Positions 32,129 to 41,606 are shown, numbered from the stretch's first letter. The stretch is 52,904 nucleotides of DNA from an uncultured Bacteroidales bacterium (GCA_905234475.1 CAJOHX010000009.1:1-52904); one strand, 5' to 3'. Made by a program: numbers and translations. The notes: a model not told the origin generated them from the letters alone.

Positions 32129-32758
32129 ATGGAACCATCCGATTCCCGCGCGCAGATTATATGGTTGGACGAGGCCGATTCGACCAACAGGGTGCTCAGA
32201 GAGCGTCTGCAGGGCCTTGACAATTTGTCAATCGTGGCAGCCGTCGCCCAGACGGCGGGGCGCGGACAAGGCTCCCACACCTGGTATGCGAGCCCGGGCG
32301 AGAACCTCACTTTCAGCATCCTCTACCGCTACGTGGAGCCCTGCCGGATCGCCGCGTCAGAGATGATCCTTGTCACGCAGGTCACCACCCTCGCCCTGCG
32401 GGACTACCTGCTCGGCCACGGCATCGAGGCGCGGATCAAATGGCCCAACGACATGTGGGTCGGCGACCGCAAGATCTGCGGCATCCTGATCGAGAACATC
32501 CTTGAGGAAGGGACCCTGCGCGAGAGCATCGTCGGGATCGGGCTCAATCTCAATGAGCGCGGCTGGCCCGCGGACCTGCCCAACCCCGTGTCACTGTCCG
32601 AGCTGACCGGCCGGCGCTACGACGTGCGCGCCGAGCTGGAGCGGCTGGAAAAAGAAATCCGCCGCCGCTTCGCCCTTCTGGACTCCGCCGACGGCAGAAA
32701 ATCTCTGCAAGAAGAATTCGGAAAATATATGTTCAGGCTCCCCGAAGAGCCGAAATAG
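32129..32758 (+). CDS. birA: Biotin-[acetyl-CoA-carboxylase] ligase (group I, no HTH)
   Basis: 209 residues from ATG 32129 (the frame is open upstream into ftsH antisense, which is ignored). The catalytic core is present: LDEADSTNRVLRERL, AAVAQTAGRGQGSHTWYASP (the GRGRxG-type biotinyl-AMP loop reads AGRGQGSHTW), GENLTFSILYR, IKWPNDMWVGDRKICGILIE, IVGIGLNLNE. There is no N-terminal winged-helix domain, so it is a pure ligase that attaches biotin to carboxylase carrier proteins without DNA-binding repression. The 3' end overlaps the convergent rpe gene by 26 nt. Confidence 0.94.
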   Translation: MEPSDSRAQIIWLDEADSTNRVLRERLQGLDNLSIVAAVAQTAGRGQGSHTWYASPGENLTFSILYRYVEPCRIAASEMILVTQVTTLALRDYLLGHGIEARIKWPNDMWVGDRKICGILIENILEEGTLRESIVGIGLNLNERGWPADLPNPVSLSELTGRRYDVRAELERLEKEIRRRFALLDSADGRKSLQEEFGKYMFRLPEEPK

Positions 32759-33380
32759 CAGCTGCAGGGTCTTCTGCGCCGAACACGGCGCTGCCGGCCA
32801 CGATCAGGTCCACGCCGCCCTCGCGGATGGTCTGGGCGTTGCCGAGGTTGACGCCGCCGTCGATCTCGATCAGGGCTTTCGCGCCGCGGCGCTCAATCTC
32901 CGCGCGCAGGGCCGCGACCCGGTCGAGGGTCTCGTAGATGAACTTCTGTCCGCCGAATCCGGCGAACACGGACATGACCAGGAAATAATCCGCCTTGCCG
33001 ATGTAGGGATACAGCCGGCTGACGGGCACGTCGGGGTTAATCGCCACGCCGGCCTGCATGCCGAGTGCGTGGATCCGTTCGATTAGGCGGCTCGTATTGC
33101 GGCCCGCCGCCTCCCAGTGGAAGGAGCACATCTTCACGCCGTCCTTTGCAATCTTCTCCACCCAGCGCTCCGGATGGACCACCATCAGGTGGGCATCCAT
33201 GGGGGCGGTGGCAATCCTGGCGACCTGGTCGATGACCGAGAATCCAAACGAGATGTTCGGCACGAAGGTGCCGTCCATCACGTCGAGGTGGATGATGTCG
33301 CCGCAGCGGTTCACGAGCTGGATGTCCTTCTCGAGATGAAGGAAGTCCGCCGCCAGGATGGAAGGGGCTATCTGTGCCAT
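32733..33380 (-). CDS. rpe: Ribulose-phosphate 3-epimerase
   Basis: 215 residues from ATG 33380. The open frame extends 18 codons further up into dnaA, but MAQIAPSILAADFLHLEKDI is the standard family start. Catalytic and metal motifs are IIHLDVMDGTFVPNISFG (about 30-47), APMDAHLMVVHPE, MSVFAGFGGQKF (family normally SVxPGFGGQ; Ala-Gly here) and IEIDGGVNLGNA. It interconverts ribulose-5-phosphate and xylulose-5-phosphate. It starts 10 nt after dnaA and so is probably co-transcribed with it. The tail overlaps birA by 26 nt. Confidence 0.95.
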   Translation of the reverse strand: MAQIAPSILAADFLHLEKDIQLVNRCGDIIHLDVMDGTFVPNISFGFSVIDQVARIATAPMDAHLMVVHPERWVEKIAKDGVKMCSFHWEAAGRNTSRLIERIHALGMQAGVAINPDVPVSRLYPYIGKADYFLVMSVFAGFGGQKFIYETLDRVAALRAEIERRGAKALIEIDGGVNLGNAQTIREGGVDLIVAGSAVFGAEDPAAAISALRGA

Positions 33381-33390
33381 AGGCAAAGGG

Positions 33391-34815
33391 TTACGAAGAG
33401 GCCGGCACGAGCATCGATTCGATGTCCGTGACATATTTCCTGAATACCTTGTCCGTCGCCATCAGGTCGGAGACGGTGGTGCAGGCATGCAGGACCGTGG
33501 CGTGGTCCTTGCCGCCGATTTCCTGCCCGATCGTGGCGAGCGAGCAGTTGGAAATCAGGTTGCGGCTCAGGAACATCGCGATCTGGCGGGCCTGGACGAT
33601 CTGGCGCTTGCGCGACTTGGAGACCAGGTCCTCCCGGCTGATGTTGAAGTACTCGCACACCGACTTCTGGACCTTGTCGATATTGAGGTCCACCTTCTCC
33701 TCGCCCACAAGATTCTCCGTGATGGAGCCGGCGAGCTCGAGCATGGTCTTGTCGCGTTCCACGGAAGCGTGGGCGATCAGCGAGATCAGGGCGCCCTCCA
33801 GCTCGCGGAAATTGGAGCGGACGCGAGAGGCCAGGAAGTCCAGCACCTCGGCGGGAAGGTCCACACCTTCGCGCTCGGCGCGCGAACGGAGCATGCGCTG
33901 GCGGGTCTTGTAGTCCGGCGGGGTCAGCTGGACGGACAGTCCCCACTTGAAGCGCGACAGCAGCCGCTCCTCGAAGTTTTGCAGCTCCACGGGCGGTCGG
34001 TCGGAGGTGAAGATGAGCTGCTTGCCGCTCTGGTGGAGGTAATTGAAGATGTTGAAGAAGGCGTTCTGGCATCCGGGGCCCATCAGGTCCTGGATATCGT
34101 CTACGATCAGCACGTCCAGCTTCATGTAGTAGGCCATGAAGTCCGTCAGTTTGTTGAGCACGGACACGGCATGCATGTAAGTGGTCTTAAACTCGTTGCC
34201 TGTGACGTAGAGTACGACCTGCTCGGGGAATTTCTCCTTGATGGCGATGCCGATGGCCTGCGCGAGATGCGTCTTGCCTAGGCCCGGCCCGCCGAAGATG
34301 AAGAGCGGGTTGAACACCGTCTTGCCCGGGGCGGCGGCGATGTTCTCACCGGCCGTGACCCCCATCTTGTTGCACTCTCCCTCCACCAGATTGGCAAAAC
34401 AGTAGGCGGGATTCAGCCGCGGGTCGATCTGGACCTTGTGCAGGCCCGGATAGATGAACGGGCTGGGATTCGCGGACACCTGGGTGCTGATGGTCACCTG
34501 AGGGTTGACCGGGACCGCCGCACGCTGGCCCGCCAGCTTCATGGCCGGCTGGTTCTGCACGGGGCGGACTTTGTAGCCCAGGCGGGCGTCCTCGCCGATC
34601 ACGCGGCGGAGCGTCATCCGCAACACGTCGAGGAAGGCGGACTCCAGGTACTCCTGGAAGAAGATCGTCGGCACCTCGACCGTCAGCTTGGAATCCTCGA
34701 ACGAGACAGGACGGATCGGGCGGAACCACGTCTTGAATTGCTGCGGCTCCACTATCTGCTCGATGATCTGCAGACAGTTATCCCATATTTCGATGTGTCT
34801 CTCGGACGAATTCAT
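33391..34815 (-). CDS. dnaA: Chromosomal replication initiator protein DnaA
   Basis: 474 residues from ATG 34815 (MNSSERHIEIWDNCLQIIEQ); a longer open frame into the AT-rich upstream region is rejected. Domain I is IWDNCLQII...FKTWFRPIRPVSF. AAA+ motifs follow: Walker A FGGPGLGKTHLAQAIG (about 223-238), Walker B DVLIVDDIQDLMG. The C-terminal DNA-binding domain ends with the DnaA signature SLATIGQEIGGKDHATVLHA. It initiates replication at oriC. Rpe follows 10 nt downstream. The 310-bp AT-rich upstream region may carry its promoter and possibly origin elements. Confidence 0.97.
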   Translation of the reverse strand: MNSSERHIEIWDNCLQIIEQIVEPQQFKTWFRPIRPVSFEDSKLTVEVPTIFFQEYLESAFLDVLRMTLRRVIGEDARLGYKVRPVQNQPAMKLAGQRAAVPVNPQVTISTQVSANPSPFIYPGLHKVQIDPRLNPAYCFANLVEGECNKMGVTAGENIAAAPGKTVFNPLFIFGGPGLGKTHLAQAIGIAIKEKFPEQVVLYVTGNEFKTTYMHAVSVLNKLTDFMAYYMKLDVLIVDDIQDLMGPGCQNAFFNIFNYLHQSGKQLIFTSDRPPVELQNFEERLLSRFKWGLSVQLTPPDYKTRQRMLRSRAEREGVDLPAEVLDFLASRVRSNFRELEGALISLIAHASVERDKTMLELAGSITENLVGEEKVDLNIDKVQKSVCEYFNISREDLVSKSRKRQIVQARQIAMFLSRNLISNCSLATIGQEIGGKDHATVLHACTTVSDLMATDKVFRKYVTDIESMLVPASS

Positions 34816-35101
34816 TGGTATCTGACAAAAAAACGACCGGCGGATCCCGTCGTATCGCAGTGCAAAAATGGAGGAAAAAAAAGTGAAAAAAAGTTTTTTT
34901 TGATATTGTTTTTTAAGTTTTTTTGCCTTAAAATAATGATAAATGAGGTGCACGCATCTTCTTTTCTAACTATCTGTATTTTAAGGCATTACGAAAAGAT
35001 AAAAAACAATAAGTCGCTTAATTTCAAAGCAATTACGTATTTAGAAAGTCTCTAAATTAGCAAATAAATGTTTTTCACTTTCGCAAACGGCTCTGCAAGC
35101 G
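34816..35101. promoter_or_regulatory. AT-rich region upstream of dnaA with an 11-bp inverted repeat
   Basis: The region up to the amidase terminator is far more AT-rich than its surroundings, with A7/T8 tracts near 34882-34900. A perfect inverted repeat GCCTTAAAATA (34925-34935) and TATTTTAAGGC (34977-34987) flanks a 41-nt spacer. I see no convincing run of TTATCCACA-type DnaA boxes, so calling it oriC is not supported. A dnaA promoter or autoregulatory site is more likely. No protein-coding frame is credible. Confidence 0.5.
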
Positions 35102-35125
35102 AAAAAGCCGGAAAAGGCCTTCCGG
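35102..35125 (-). terminator. Terminator of the amidase gene
   Basis: On the minus strand CCGGAA, loop, TTCCGG, then CTTTTTC, starting directly after the stop codon at 35126. Confidence 0.75.
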
Positions 35126-36220
35126 TCAATCCTCCCGCGAGACCTGGTCGCCGTCGATTTTCACCAGGAAAGCATCGGGATATTTTTTCCGGATGGCGGT
35201 CAGATTTTTCTTGGCCGTCGCCTTCGAATCGCTGATCCCGATATAATATTTATAGAGTTCGCCGAACTGGATGATCCGGGGCGTGTAGCCCATGAATTCT
35301 TTTGCCTTGGGATCCATTTTCCGCTTGACGGCGAAGATCTGTACGGCATACACTGCCCCCGACGCAGTCTCCTGCCTGTCTGTCCGGACGACGGGCGCTT
35401 TCTGGCCGCCTTCCGGCGCCGGGACGTCGACCGTGCCGTCATAGATCCCCTTGTATTCCCGGACTGCCTGGAAGACGCGCTCCGTGATTTTTTCCCGTTC
35501 GTCCTGGCTGCGCAGCGCCGTCAGGTCGGTGCTGTTGGAGATGAAGCCCAGCTCCAGCAGGACGGCCGGCATGGCCGTGCGCCAGAGCACTAGGAACGGG
35601 TCCTGGGAGATCCCACGATCCGTCTTGATGGGGCCGCCCGCCAGGTGCTTCTGCACCAGTTGCGCGAAGCGGATGCTCTGCTCCAGGTTGGAGTTCTGCA
35701 TCAGGCTCATGAAGATATAGGACTCGGGGTCGTTGGGATCAAAATCCCCGTAGGTCGTCGTATAGTCGTCCTCCAGCAGGATGACGGAATTTTCTCGGCT
35801 GACGATCTCCATGTTGCCGGCGTACAGGTCGCGGTTTTTGTTGCTCGACTGGCCCAGCACATGGACGGAATAGCCGTTTGGAGAAGTTTTTGCATTCGAA
35901 TTGATGTGCACGGAGATGAACAGGTTCGCCTCGGCCTTGTTGGCGATGTCCGCCCGGTCGCCCAGCGTCACGTAACGGTCGTCGGAGCGCGTGAGGATGA
36001 CCTTGACGTCCGGATATGCCGCCCGAATCTTGTCCGCCAGGGTCTTGGCGATGTCCAGGGTCAGCGTCTTCTCGTAGGTCTTCTTGTCCTGGCTCACTGC
36101 CCCGGGGTCCTTGCCGCCGTGGCCGGCATCAATGACAATCGTGGACAGCCGGAGATTGTCTCCAGCCGCATGGGCCATGCAAAGAAGCACGGCGAAGAGC
36201 AGGCAGATTGTGCGTTTCAA
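35126..36220 (-). CDS. N-acetylmuramoyl-L-alanine amidase (Amidase_3) with SPOR-like tail
   Basis: 364 residues, TTG start at 36220. MKRTICLLFAVLLCMAHAAG is a signal peptide. The Amidase_3 zinc ligands are His in IVIDAGHGGKDPGA (about 28-41), the Glu in KKTYEKTLTL, and His in LFISVHINSNAK (about 104-115); the catalytic Glu is in AVLLELGFISNS (about 218-229). The C-terminal 75 residues (VYAVQIFAVKRKMDPKAKEF, YKYYIGISDSKATAKKNLTA) resemble a SPOR peptidoglycan-binding domain. It cleaves the amide between MurNAc and L-Ala in the periplasm, probably at division. Divergent from lptD. The upstream -7 box is at 36249-36256. Confidence 0.9.
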   Translation of the reverse strand: MKRTICLLFAVLLCMAHAAGDNLRLSTIVIDAGHGGKDPGAVSQDKKTYEKTLTLDIAKTLADKIRAAYPDVKVILTRSDDRYVTLGDRADIANKAEANLFISVHINSNAKTSPNGYSVHVLGQSSNKNRDLYAGNMEIVSRENSVILLEDDYTTTYGDFDPNDPESYIFMSLMQNSNLEQSIRFAQLVQKHLAGGPIKTDRGISQDPFLVLWRTAMPAVLLELGFISNSTDLTALRSQDEREKITERVFQAVREYKGIYDGTVDVPAPEGGQKAPVVRTDRQETASGAVYAVQIFAVKRKMDPKAKEFMGYTPRIIQFGELYKYYIGISDSKATAKKNLTAIRKKYPDAFLVKIDGDQVSRED

Positions 36221-36230
36221 AAAATAGTAC

Positions 36231-36238
36231 TATTTTTG
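36231..36238 (+). promoter_or_regulatory. -7 promoter box TATTTTTG (lptD)
   Basis: TAnnTTTG match 32 nt before the TTG start of the LptD-like gene. Lies between the divergent starts. Confidence 0.5.
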
Positions 36239-36248
36239 TAGATTAGTG

Positions 36249-36256
36249 CAAATATA
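36249..36256 (-). promoter_or_regulatory. -7 promoter box TATATTTG (amidase)
   Basis: Perfect TAnnTTTG on the minus strand, 28 nt before the TTG start of the amidase; overlaps the lptD leader. Confidence 0.55.
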
Positions 36257-36270
36257 GCTAAAAATCCCGT

Positions 36271-39000
36271 TTGAGGAAGTCTATATACATAATTTGTGCC
36301 TGGATGCTCCTGCTGCTGACGTTCGCCCCGCCGGAAGCGGCCGCGCAGCTGCGCCGCAACCGCAACGCCGGGACCGTCTACGGCACCCGCGTGGAGAAAG
36401 AGGTCGCCGCCCCCGATTCGGCCGAACTGGCCCGGCGCGATTCCCTCCGCGTGGTGGATTCGCTGCGCCGGGTGGACTCCGTGGCCCTGCTGGGCAAGAG
36501 TTCGCTGGACCGTCCCGCCTTCTCGAACGCGGCGGACTCGATGATCAGCGACTTCTCCAACGGCCGGCGCCTGATCTACTACTACGGCGAGACCAGCGTG
36601 AAATACCAGGACATGGAGCTCACGGCCAACTACATGGAGTACGACATGAACGACGGGATCGTGTTCGCCCGCGGCGTGTACGACACCCTGAAGGGCGAAT
36701 GGGTCGGCCGTCCCGTGATGAAGCAAGGCGCGGCGACCTACAACATGGACGAGGTGCGCTACAACTTCAATTCGCGCAAGGCCCGCATCAAGAACATGCT
36801 CACGAACGACCAGGACGGCATCCTGCACGGGCGCGACATCAAGATGATGCAGGACCAGTCCATCAACCTCTCCCATGGCAAATACACCGTCTGCGACGCC
36901 GACCATCCGCATTACTATGTAGACCTGAGCGTCGGCAAGGTGATCAGCGAGACCAAGACGACGGTCTTCGGCCCGGCCCACCTCGTCATCGAGGATGTCC
37001 ACCTCCCCTTCGTCGGACTCCCCTTCGGCTTCATCCCCAAACGGCCGCAGCGCGCCACGGGCCTGCTGATGCCGACTTTCGGCGAGGAGGAGGCGCGCGG
37101 CTTCTACATGCGCGACCTGGGCATGTATTTCGTCTTCGGCGACCATTTCGACCTGTCCGTGACAGGCGATTACTACACCCTGGGATCCTGGGCCGTGGAC
37201 GTCAATTCGCGCTATAAGGTAAACTATAAGTTCAACGGCAACCTGTCGCTGAACTATTCCCACGACCAGACGGGCGAGAAGGGCTCCCCCGACTTCTTCT
37301 CGACCTCCAACTTCGGCGTGCGCTGGTCGCACAGCCAGGATTCGAAGGCCCACCCCGGGACTACGTTCTCCGCTTCCGTGAATTTCCAGAGCCCGTCCAA
37401 CAGCCGCTACAATTCGCGCAACGTCAACGAGGCCATCCAGAACCAGATTTCCTCCTCCATCTCCTGGGGCCACAACTGGAACGGCAAGTTCAACCTGAGC
37501 ATCAACGCCCTGCACAGCCAGAACTCCCGCGACTCCTCCTATACCTTCACCCTGCCGAACATTACCTTCTCCATGAGCACGATCTATCCGTTCAAGAAGA
37601 AGAACCGGGTGGGCAAGGAGAAATTCTACGAGCGGATTTCGTTCGGCTACAACACCTCGCTGCAGAACAAGATCAGCTTCAAGGCCTCCGAGTTCGCGCT
37701 CAACCAGTCGTTCCTGGACCGCTTCCAGAACGGCATGACGCACAATTTCAGCATCGGACTGCCCAACTTCCAGCTGTTCAAGTACATCAACCTGTCCCCT
37801 TCGGTCTCCTATTCGCAGAACTGGTTCTTCCGAAAGACGGAGTACGAATACAATCCTGAGACGGACAAGGTGGAAGCGCACCAGGGCAAGCAGTTCGGCA
37901 CGCTGGGCATCACGCAGAATTATTCGATGGGCGCGTCCATGAGCACGCGCATCTACGGCACCTTCAATTTCGGCAAGCACCACCGGCTCCAGGCGATCCG
38001 GCATGTGATCTCCCCGTCCATGTCCATCTCCCTGAGTCCGGACAAGGCCACGTATGCCAACGGCTACCGGACCCTGAACTACACCGACCGCAACGGAGAG
38101 TCCAAGGTGTATGAATACAACGTCTATTCGGGCCAGATGTACAGCCCGCCCGGGCGCGGCAAGTCCGCGACTGCATCGCTGTCCATCGGCAACAACCTGG
38201 AAGCCAAGGTCCGCGACTTCGCCGACACCACCGGCACGGGCACCAAGAAGGTCAAGCTGATCGACCAGCTGTCCATCAACACGGGCTACAATTTCCTCGC
38301 GGACTCGCTGAGGATGAACAACATATCCATGAGCATGTCCACCTCGCTCTTCGGCAAGGTGAACATCAGCGCCAGCGCGGGATTCGATCCCTACGCCATC
38401 AGCGAACAGGGCCGTCGCTACAACCGCTTTGCCGTGGTCAGCGGGCAGGGCCTCGCGCGCCTGACCAATTTCTCGGCGTCCGCCTCCTATTCCATCTCCG
38501 GCAAGGGCACCATGAACGGCAACGACGGCACGGGCAAGGACGGCCGGGGCAGCACCCCGTCGGAGTATTACCAGCGCATCTATTACCATCCCGTCACGGG
38601 CGAATATATCCCGGAAGGTTGGGTCTACTACACCAATCCCAACGTACCCTGGTCGCTCAACACGAGCGCCAGCTTCAGCATGTCGCGTTCCTATTCTTAT
38701 GATAAGGAGGCGTCGAAGCTCACGCACAAGGACCGCATCACGGCCACGCTCAGCCTGTCCGGCAACATCAAGCTCACGCCCAAGATGTCCATCAACATGA
38801 GCTCGGGCTACGACTTCGTTGCCAAGAAGCTGACAACCACCAGCCTGAGCGCCACCTACGACCTGCACTGTTTCAACATCGCCGTGTCCTGGATCCCGAC
38901 CGGCAACTGGAAGTCCTACAGCTTCCGCATCGCCGCCAACGCCGCCGCCCTGGCGGACCTGCTGCGTTTCAAGAAGACCAACAGCTATTGGGATAATTGA
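36271..39000 (+). CDS. lptD: LptD-like LPS-assembly outer-membrane protein
   Basis: 909 residues, TTG start giving MRKSIYIICAWMLLLLTFAP, a signal peptide; the next ATG (codon 12) would cut it short. Residues about 90-260 are the OstA/LptA-like beta-jellyroll (YGETSVKYQDMELTANYMEY, FARGVYDTLKGEWVGRPVMK). After it comes the family segment FGPAHLVIEDVHLPFVGLPF, GFIPKRPQRATGLLMPTFGE. The rest is a long beta-barrel rich in alternating polar/aromatic strands. In Bacteroidota this family is annotated as putative LptD; it inserts LPS or lipo-oligosaccharide into the outer leaflet with LptE. It lacks the paired-Cys pattern of E. coli LptD in the N-terminal region. Confidence 0.85.
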   Translation: MRKSIYIICAWMLLLLTFAPPEAAAQLRRNRNAGTVYGTRVEKEVAAPDSAELARRDSLRVVDSLRRVDSVALLGKSSLDRPAFSNAADSMISDFSNGRRLIYYYGETSVKYQDMELTANYMEYDMNDGIVFARGVYDTLKGEWVGRPVMKQGAATYNMDEVRYNFNSRKARIKNMLTNDQDGILHGRDIKMMQDQSINLSHGKYTVCDADHPHYYVDLSVGKVISETKTTVFGPAHLVIEDVHLPFVGLPFGFIPKRPQRATGLLMPTFGEEEARGFYMRDLGMYFVFGDHFDLSVTGDYYTLGSWAVDVNSRYKVNYKFNGNLSLNYSHDQTGEKGSPDFFSTSNFGVRWSHSQDSKAHPGTTFSASVNFQSPSNSRYNSRNVNEAIQNQISSSISWGHNWNGKFNLSINALHSQNSRDSSYTFTLPNITFSMSTIYPFKKKNRVGKEKFYERISFGYNTSLQNKISFKASEFALNQSFLDRFQNGMTHNFSIGLPNFQLFKYINLSPSVSYSQNWFFRKTEYEYNPETDKVEAHQGKQFGTLGITQNYSMGASMSTRIYGTFNFGKHHRLQAIRHVISPSMSISLSPDKATYANGYRTLNYTDRNGESKVYEYNVYSGQMYSPPGRGKSATASLSIGNNLEAKVRDFADTTGTGTKKVKLIDQLSINTGYNFLADSLRMNNISMSMSTSLFGKVNISASAGFDPYAISEQGRRYNRFAVVSGQGLARLTNFSASASYSISGKGTMNGNDGTGKDGRGSTPSEYYQRIYYHPVTGEYIPEGWVYYTNPNVPWSLNTSASFSMSRSYSYDKEASKLTHKDRITATLSLSGNIKLTPKMSINMSSGYDFVAKKLTTTSLSATYDLHCFNIAVSWIPTGNWKSYSFRIAANAAALADLLRFKKTNSYWDN

Positions 39001-39010
39001 TTTTTTTGTG

Positions 39011-39018
39011 TATATTTG
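39011..39018 (+). promoter_or_regulatory. -7 promoter box TATATTTG (rho)
   Basis: Perfect TAnnTTTG, 44 nt before the rho ATG. The leader holds the hairpin CCGGC-ATTC-GCCGG (39033-39046) followed by ATTTTAAATTTT, which could act as an attenuator. Confidence 0.6.
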
Positions 39019-39062
39019 CACATCAAAACCAACCGGCATTCGCCGGATTTTAAATTTTCCAT

Positions 39063-40859
39063 ATGACACACACCTTGTTCGAGCTCAACAAGATGACTAG
39101 AGAGCAGCTCGAGACCATAGCCAACGATCTTAATATCAAAGGCATCAAGAAACTGGACAGTGAAAACCTGGCATACCAGATCCTGGACGCGCAAGCCCGC
39201 GAAGAGTCTGTCAAGCCTTCCGTGACGGCAGACAAGCCGAAGGCCCGCCGGGGCCGCCCGACGAAGGCCAAGACACCCGATACCGAATCCCCCAAGGAGG
39301 CGGCACCCGCCCCTGAGGCAAAACCGGAAACCAAGCTCGAGGGCAAGCCGCGCACCAAGGCCCCCAAGCCCAAGGCAGAAGCCCCTGCTGAGCCTGCAAA
39401 GGCTCCGGAAGCCGAGAAGAAAGAGGCCGCTCCCGCCGCAGATGCGGCGCCCAAGAAGCGTGGCCGCAAGCCCAAGGCAGAGGCCGCCCCGAAGGCGGAG
39501 CCGGCCCCCGCGCAGGAGCAGCCCAAGCCCCAGGAGAAGGAGGCCCAGCAGTCCCCAGCCCCGCAGCAGCAAAACCCGGCCCAGGGTCAGCAGCATCCCC
39601 AGCAGGGCCAGAACAACGGCAATCAGCAGCAGCGCCAGCAGCGTCCGCAAAACAACCAGCAGAATGGCCAGCAGCAGCCCCAGCGCCCCCGCGTCCCCGA
39701 GTTTGAGGGCACGGTCAAGGCCACGGGTGTGCTGGAGATCATGCCGGACGGCTACGGCTTCCTGCGTTCCTCTGATTATAATTATCTGAATTCCCCGGAC
39801 GACATTTACGTCTCCCAGCAGCAGATCAAGGTCAACGCCCTCAAGAGCGGCGACACCGTGGCCGGCGAGATCCGCCCGCCGCGCGAAGGCGACAAGTATT
39901 TCCCGCTGGTGCGGATCAATTCCGTCAACGGCCGCAGCACGGAGTTCATCCGCGACCGCGTGCCCTTCGATTTCCTGACCCCGCTCTTCCCGGACGAGAA
40001 ATTCAACCTTACCGGCAACGGCCGCAATAAGGATATCAGTTGCCGTATTGTTGATATGTTCGCCCCCATCGGCAAGGGCCAGCGCATGCTGATCGTCTCC
40101 CCGCCGAAGGCCGGTAAGACGCTGCTCCTCAAGAGCATCGCCAATGCTATCGCGGACAATCATCCGGAAGTTTACGAGATTGTGCTCCTCGTGGACGAAC
40201 GTCCGGAGGAGGTCACGGACATGCAGCGCAGCGTGCAGGCGGAGGTCGTCGCCTCGACCTTCGACGAGCCCGCCGAGAAGCATGTCAAGGTGGCCAACAT
40301 GGTCATCGAGAAGGCCCGCCGCCTGGTCGAATGCGGCCACGACGTCGTGATCCTGCTCGACTCCATCACCCGTCTCGCCCGTGCGTACAACACGGTGCAG
40401 CCGGCTTCCGGCAAGGTCCTCACCGGCGGTGTGGACGCCAACGCCCTCCAGAAGCCGAAGCGTTTCTTCGGCGCTGCGCGCAACATCGAAGGCGGCGGTT
40501 CCCTCACCATCCTTGCTACGGCCCTGACCGAGACGGGATCCAAGATGGACGACGTCATCTTCGAGGAGTTCAAAGGTACCGGCAACAGCGAGATCCAGCT
40601 CGACCGCACCCTCGCCAACCGCCGCATCTTCCCGGCCGTCAACCTCGTCCTGTCCGGCACCCGCCGCGACGACCTCCTCTACCGGGCTGACCAGAGCCAG
40701 CGGATCTGGATCCTGCGCAAGCTCCTGGCCGACATGAACCCGACCGAGGCCATGAACTTCATGCTGCAGCTCATGGACGAGTACAAGACCAACCAGGACC
40801 TCTTGGACAACATGTCCAAGGTCACGCCGCGGGAGGCTAAGTATTACGATAATTATTAA
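39063..40859 (+). CDS. rho: Transcription termination factor Rho with long disordered insert
   Basis: 598 residues. The N-terminal helical Rho_N region (about 1-45: [20 protein letters not shown]) is followed by a disordered Ala/Pro/Lys/Glu and then Gln/Asn-rich segment (about 55-215, ending [20 protein letters not shown]). The RNA-binding domain ([20 protein letters not shown]) and the ATPase core follow: Walker [45 protein letters not shown], and [21 protein letters not shown]. coli Rho is about 420 residues; the extra length is the insert. In Bacteroides thetaiotaomicron such an insert is reported to drive Rho phase separation. It is monocistronic, with a terminator at 40888. Confidence 0.96.
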   Translation: MTHTLFELNKMTREQLETIANDLNIKGIKKLDSENLAYQILDAQAREESVKPSVTADKPKARRGRPTKAKTPDTESPKEAAPAPEAKPETKLEGKPRTKAPKPKAEAPAEPAKAPEAEKKEAAPAADAAPKKRGRKPKAEAAPKAEPAPAQEQPKPQEKEAQQSPAPQQQNPAQGQQHPQQGQNNGNQQQRQQRPQNNQQNGQQQPQRPRVPEFEGTVKATGVLEIMPDGYGFLRSSDYNYLNSPDDIYVSQQQIKVNALKSGDTVAGEIRPPREGDKYFPLVRINSVNGRSTEFIRDRVPFDFLTPLFPDEKFNLTGNGRNKDISCRIVDMFAPIGKGQRMLIVSPPKAGKTLLLKSIANAIADNHPEVYEIVLLVDERPEEVTDMQRSVQAEVVASTFDEPAEKHVKVANMVIEKARRLVECGHDVVILLDSITRLARAYNTVQPASGKVLTGGVDANALQKPKRFFGAARNIEGGGSLTILATALTETGSKMDDVIFEEFKGTGNSEIQLDRTLANRRIFPAVNLVLSGTRRDDLLYRADQSQRIWILRKLLADMNPTEAMNFMLQLMDEYKTNQDLLDNMSKVTPREAKYYDNY

Positions 40860-40885
40860 GATTCTTCACTTCGTTCAGAATGACA
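40859..40885 (+). repeat. Interspersed palindromic repeat, copy 11
   Basis: AGATTCTTCACTTCG then TTCAGAATGACA; begins on the last base of the rho stop codon. The core is weaker (CTTCACTTCGTTCAG). Confidence 0.65.
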
Positions 40886-40887
40886 GG

Positions 40888-40919
40888 AAAGGCGCTGCGG
40901 TCTGCAGCGCCTTTCTTTT
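40888..40919. terminator. Bidirectional terminator between rho and upp
   Basis: AAAGGCGCTGC/GCAGCGCCTTT perfect 11-bp stem, 5-nt loop, then CTTTT. Serves the convergent rho and upp genes. Confidence 0.85.
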
Positions 40920-40945
40920 GTCATCCTGAGCTTGTCGAAGGATCT
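40919..40945 (-). repeat. Interspersed palindromic repeat, copy 12
   Basis: TGTCATCCTGAGC then TTGTCGAAGGATCT, inverted relative to copy 11 across the terminator. Its end overlaps the upp stop codon (40944-40946). Confidence 0.7.
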
Positions 40946-41600
40946 ACTTCGTGCCGAAAATGCGGTCTCCTGCGTCTCCCAGACCCGGGACGATGTAGGC
41001 GTCTTCGTTGAGCTTCTCGTCGATAGCCGCCACGTAGATGTCCACGTCGGGATGCTCGCGCTGTACGCGCTCGATGCCCTCCGGCGCGGCCACGAGGCAC
41101 ATCATCCGGATGTTCTTGCACCCGCGCTCCTTCAGCATCTTGAGGGCGTCGCAGGCGCTGCCGCCCGTGGCGAGCATCGGGTCGGTGACGATCACCAGGC
41201 GCTCCTGGATGTCCTCGGGCAGCTTGCAGTAATAGACCACAGGTTCATGCGTCGTCTCGTTGCGATAGAGTCCGATATGGCCCACCTTGGCCACGGGAAC
41301 CAGGGTCTGGATGCCTTTCACCATGCCCATGCCTGCCCGAAGGATCGGGACGATGGCGAGCTTGCGCCCGCGCACCTTCTTGGCGGTCATCTTGCAGATA
41401 GGCGTCTCAATCTCTTTGTTTTCCAGGGGGAGGTCGCGGGTGATCTCGTAACCCATCAGCAGGGATATCTCCTCAAGGAGCTGCCGGAAATCCTTGGATC
41501 CCGTCTCCTTGTCGCGCATGATGGTCAGCTTGTGCTGCACCATCGGGTGGTCGATAACGTGTACTTGGCTCATAGCGTATGATTGGTTATTGTCAGTCAA
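40944..41600 (-). CDS. upp: Uracil phosphoribosyltransferase
   Basis: 218 residues. The PRPP-binding loop is [20 protein letters not shown] (about 135-154). [20 protein letters not shown] and [20 protein letters not shown] match the family, and the C-terminal [13 protein letters not shown] closes it. It makes UMP from uracil and PRPP. It lies 6 nt after codB, forming with it and the upstream PRTase-like gene a nucleobase salvage operon. Confidence 0.95.
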   Translation of the reverse strand: MTDNNQSYAMSQVHVIDHPMVQHKLTIMRDKETGSKDFRQLLEEISLLMGYEITRDLPLENKEIETPICKMTAKKVRGRKLAIVPILRAGMGMVKGIQTLVPVAKVGHIGLYRNETTHEPVVYYCKLPEDIQERLVIVTDPMLATGGSACDALKMLKERGCKNIRMMCLVAAPEGIERVQREHPDVDIYVAAIDEKLNEDAYIVPGLGDAGDRIFGTK

Positions 41601-41606
41601 AGATAA

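Noticed and set aside
32217..32231. Palindrome TTGACAATTTGTCAA inside birA, similar to the twin operators
   Set aside because: It encodes conserved BirA residues, has a shorter centre than the operators and no -7 box at the right distance.
34816..35101. oriC upstream of dnaA
   Set aside because: AT-rich, but no cluster of DnaA-box-like 9-mers could be recognised; left as a regulatory region only.
36217..39069. 950-codon open frame on the minus strand across lptD
   Set aside because: Antisense shadow of the LptD gene with no recognisable domains.
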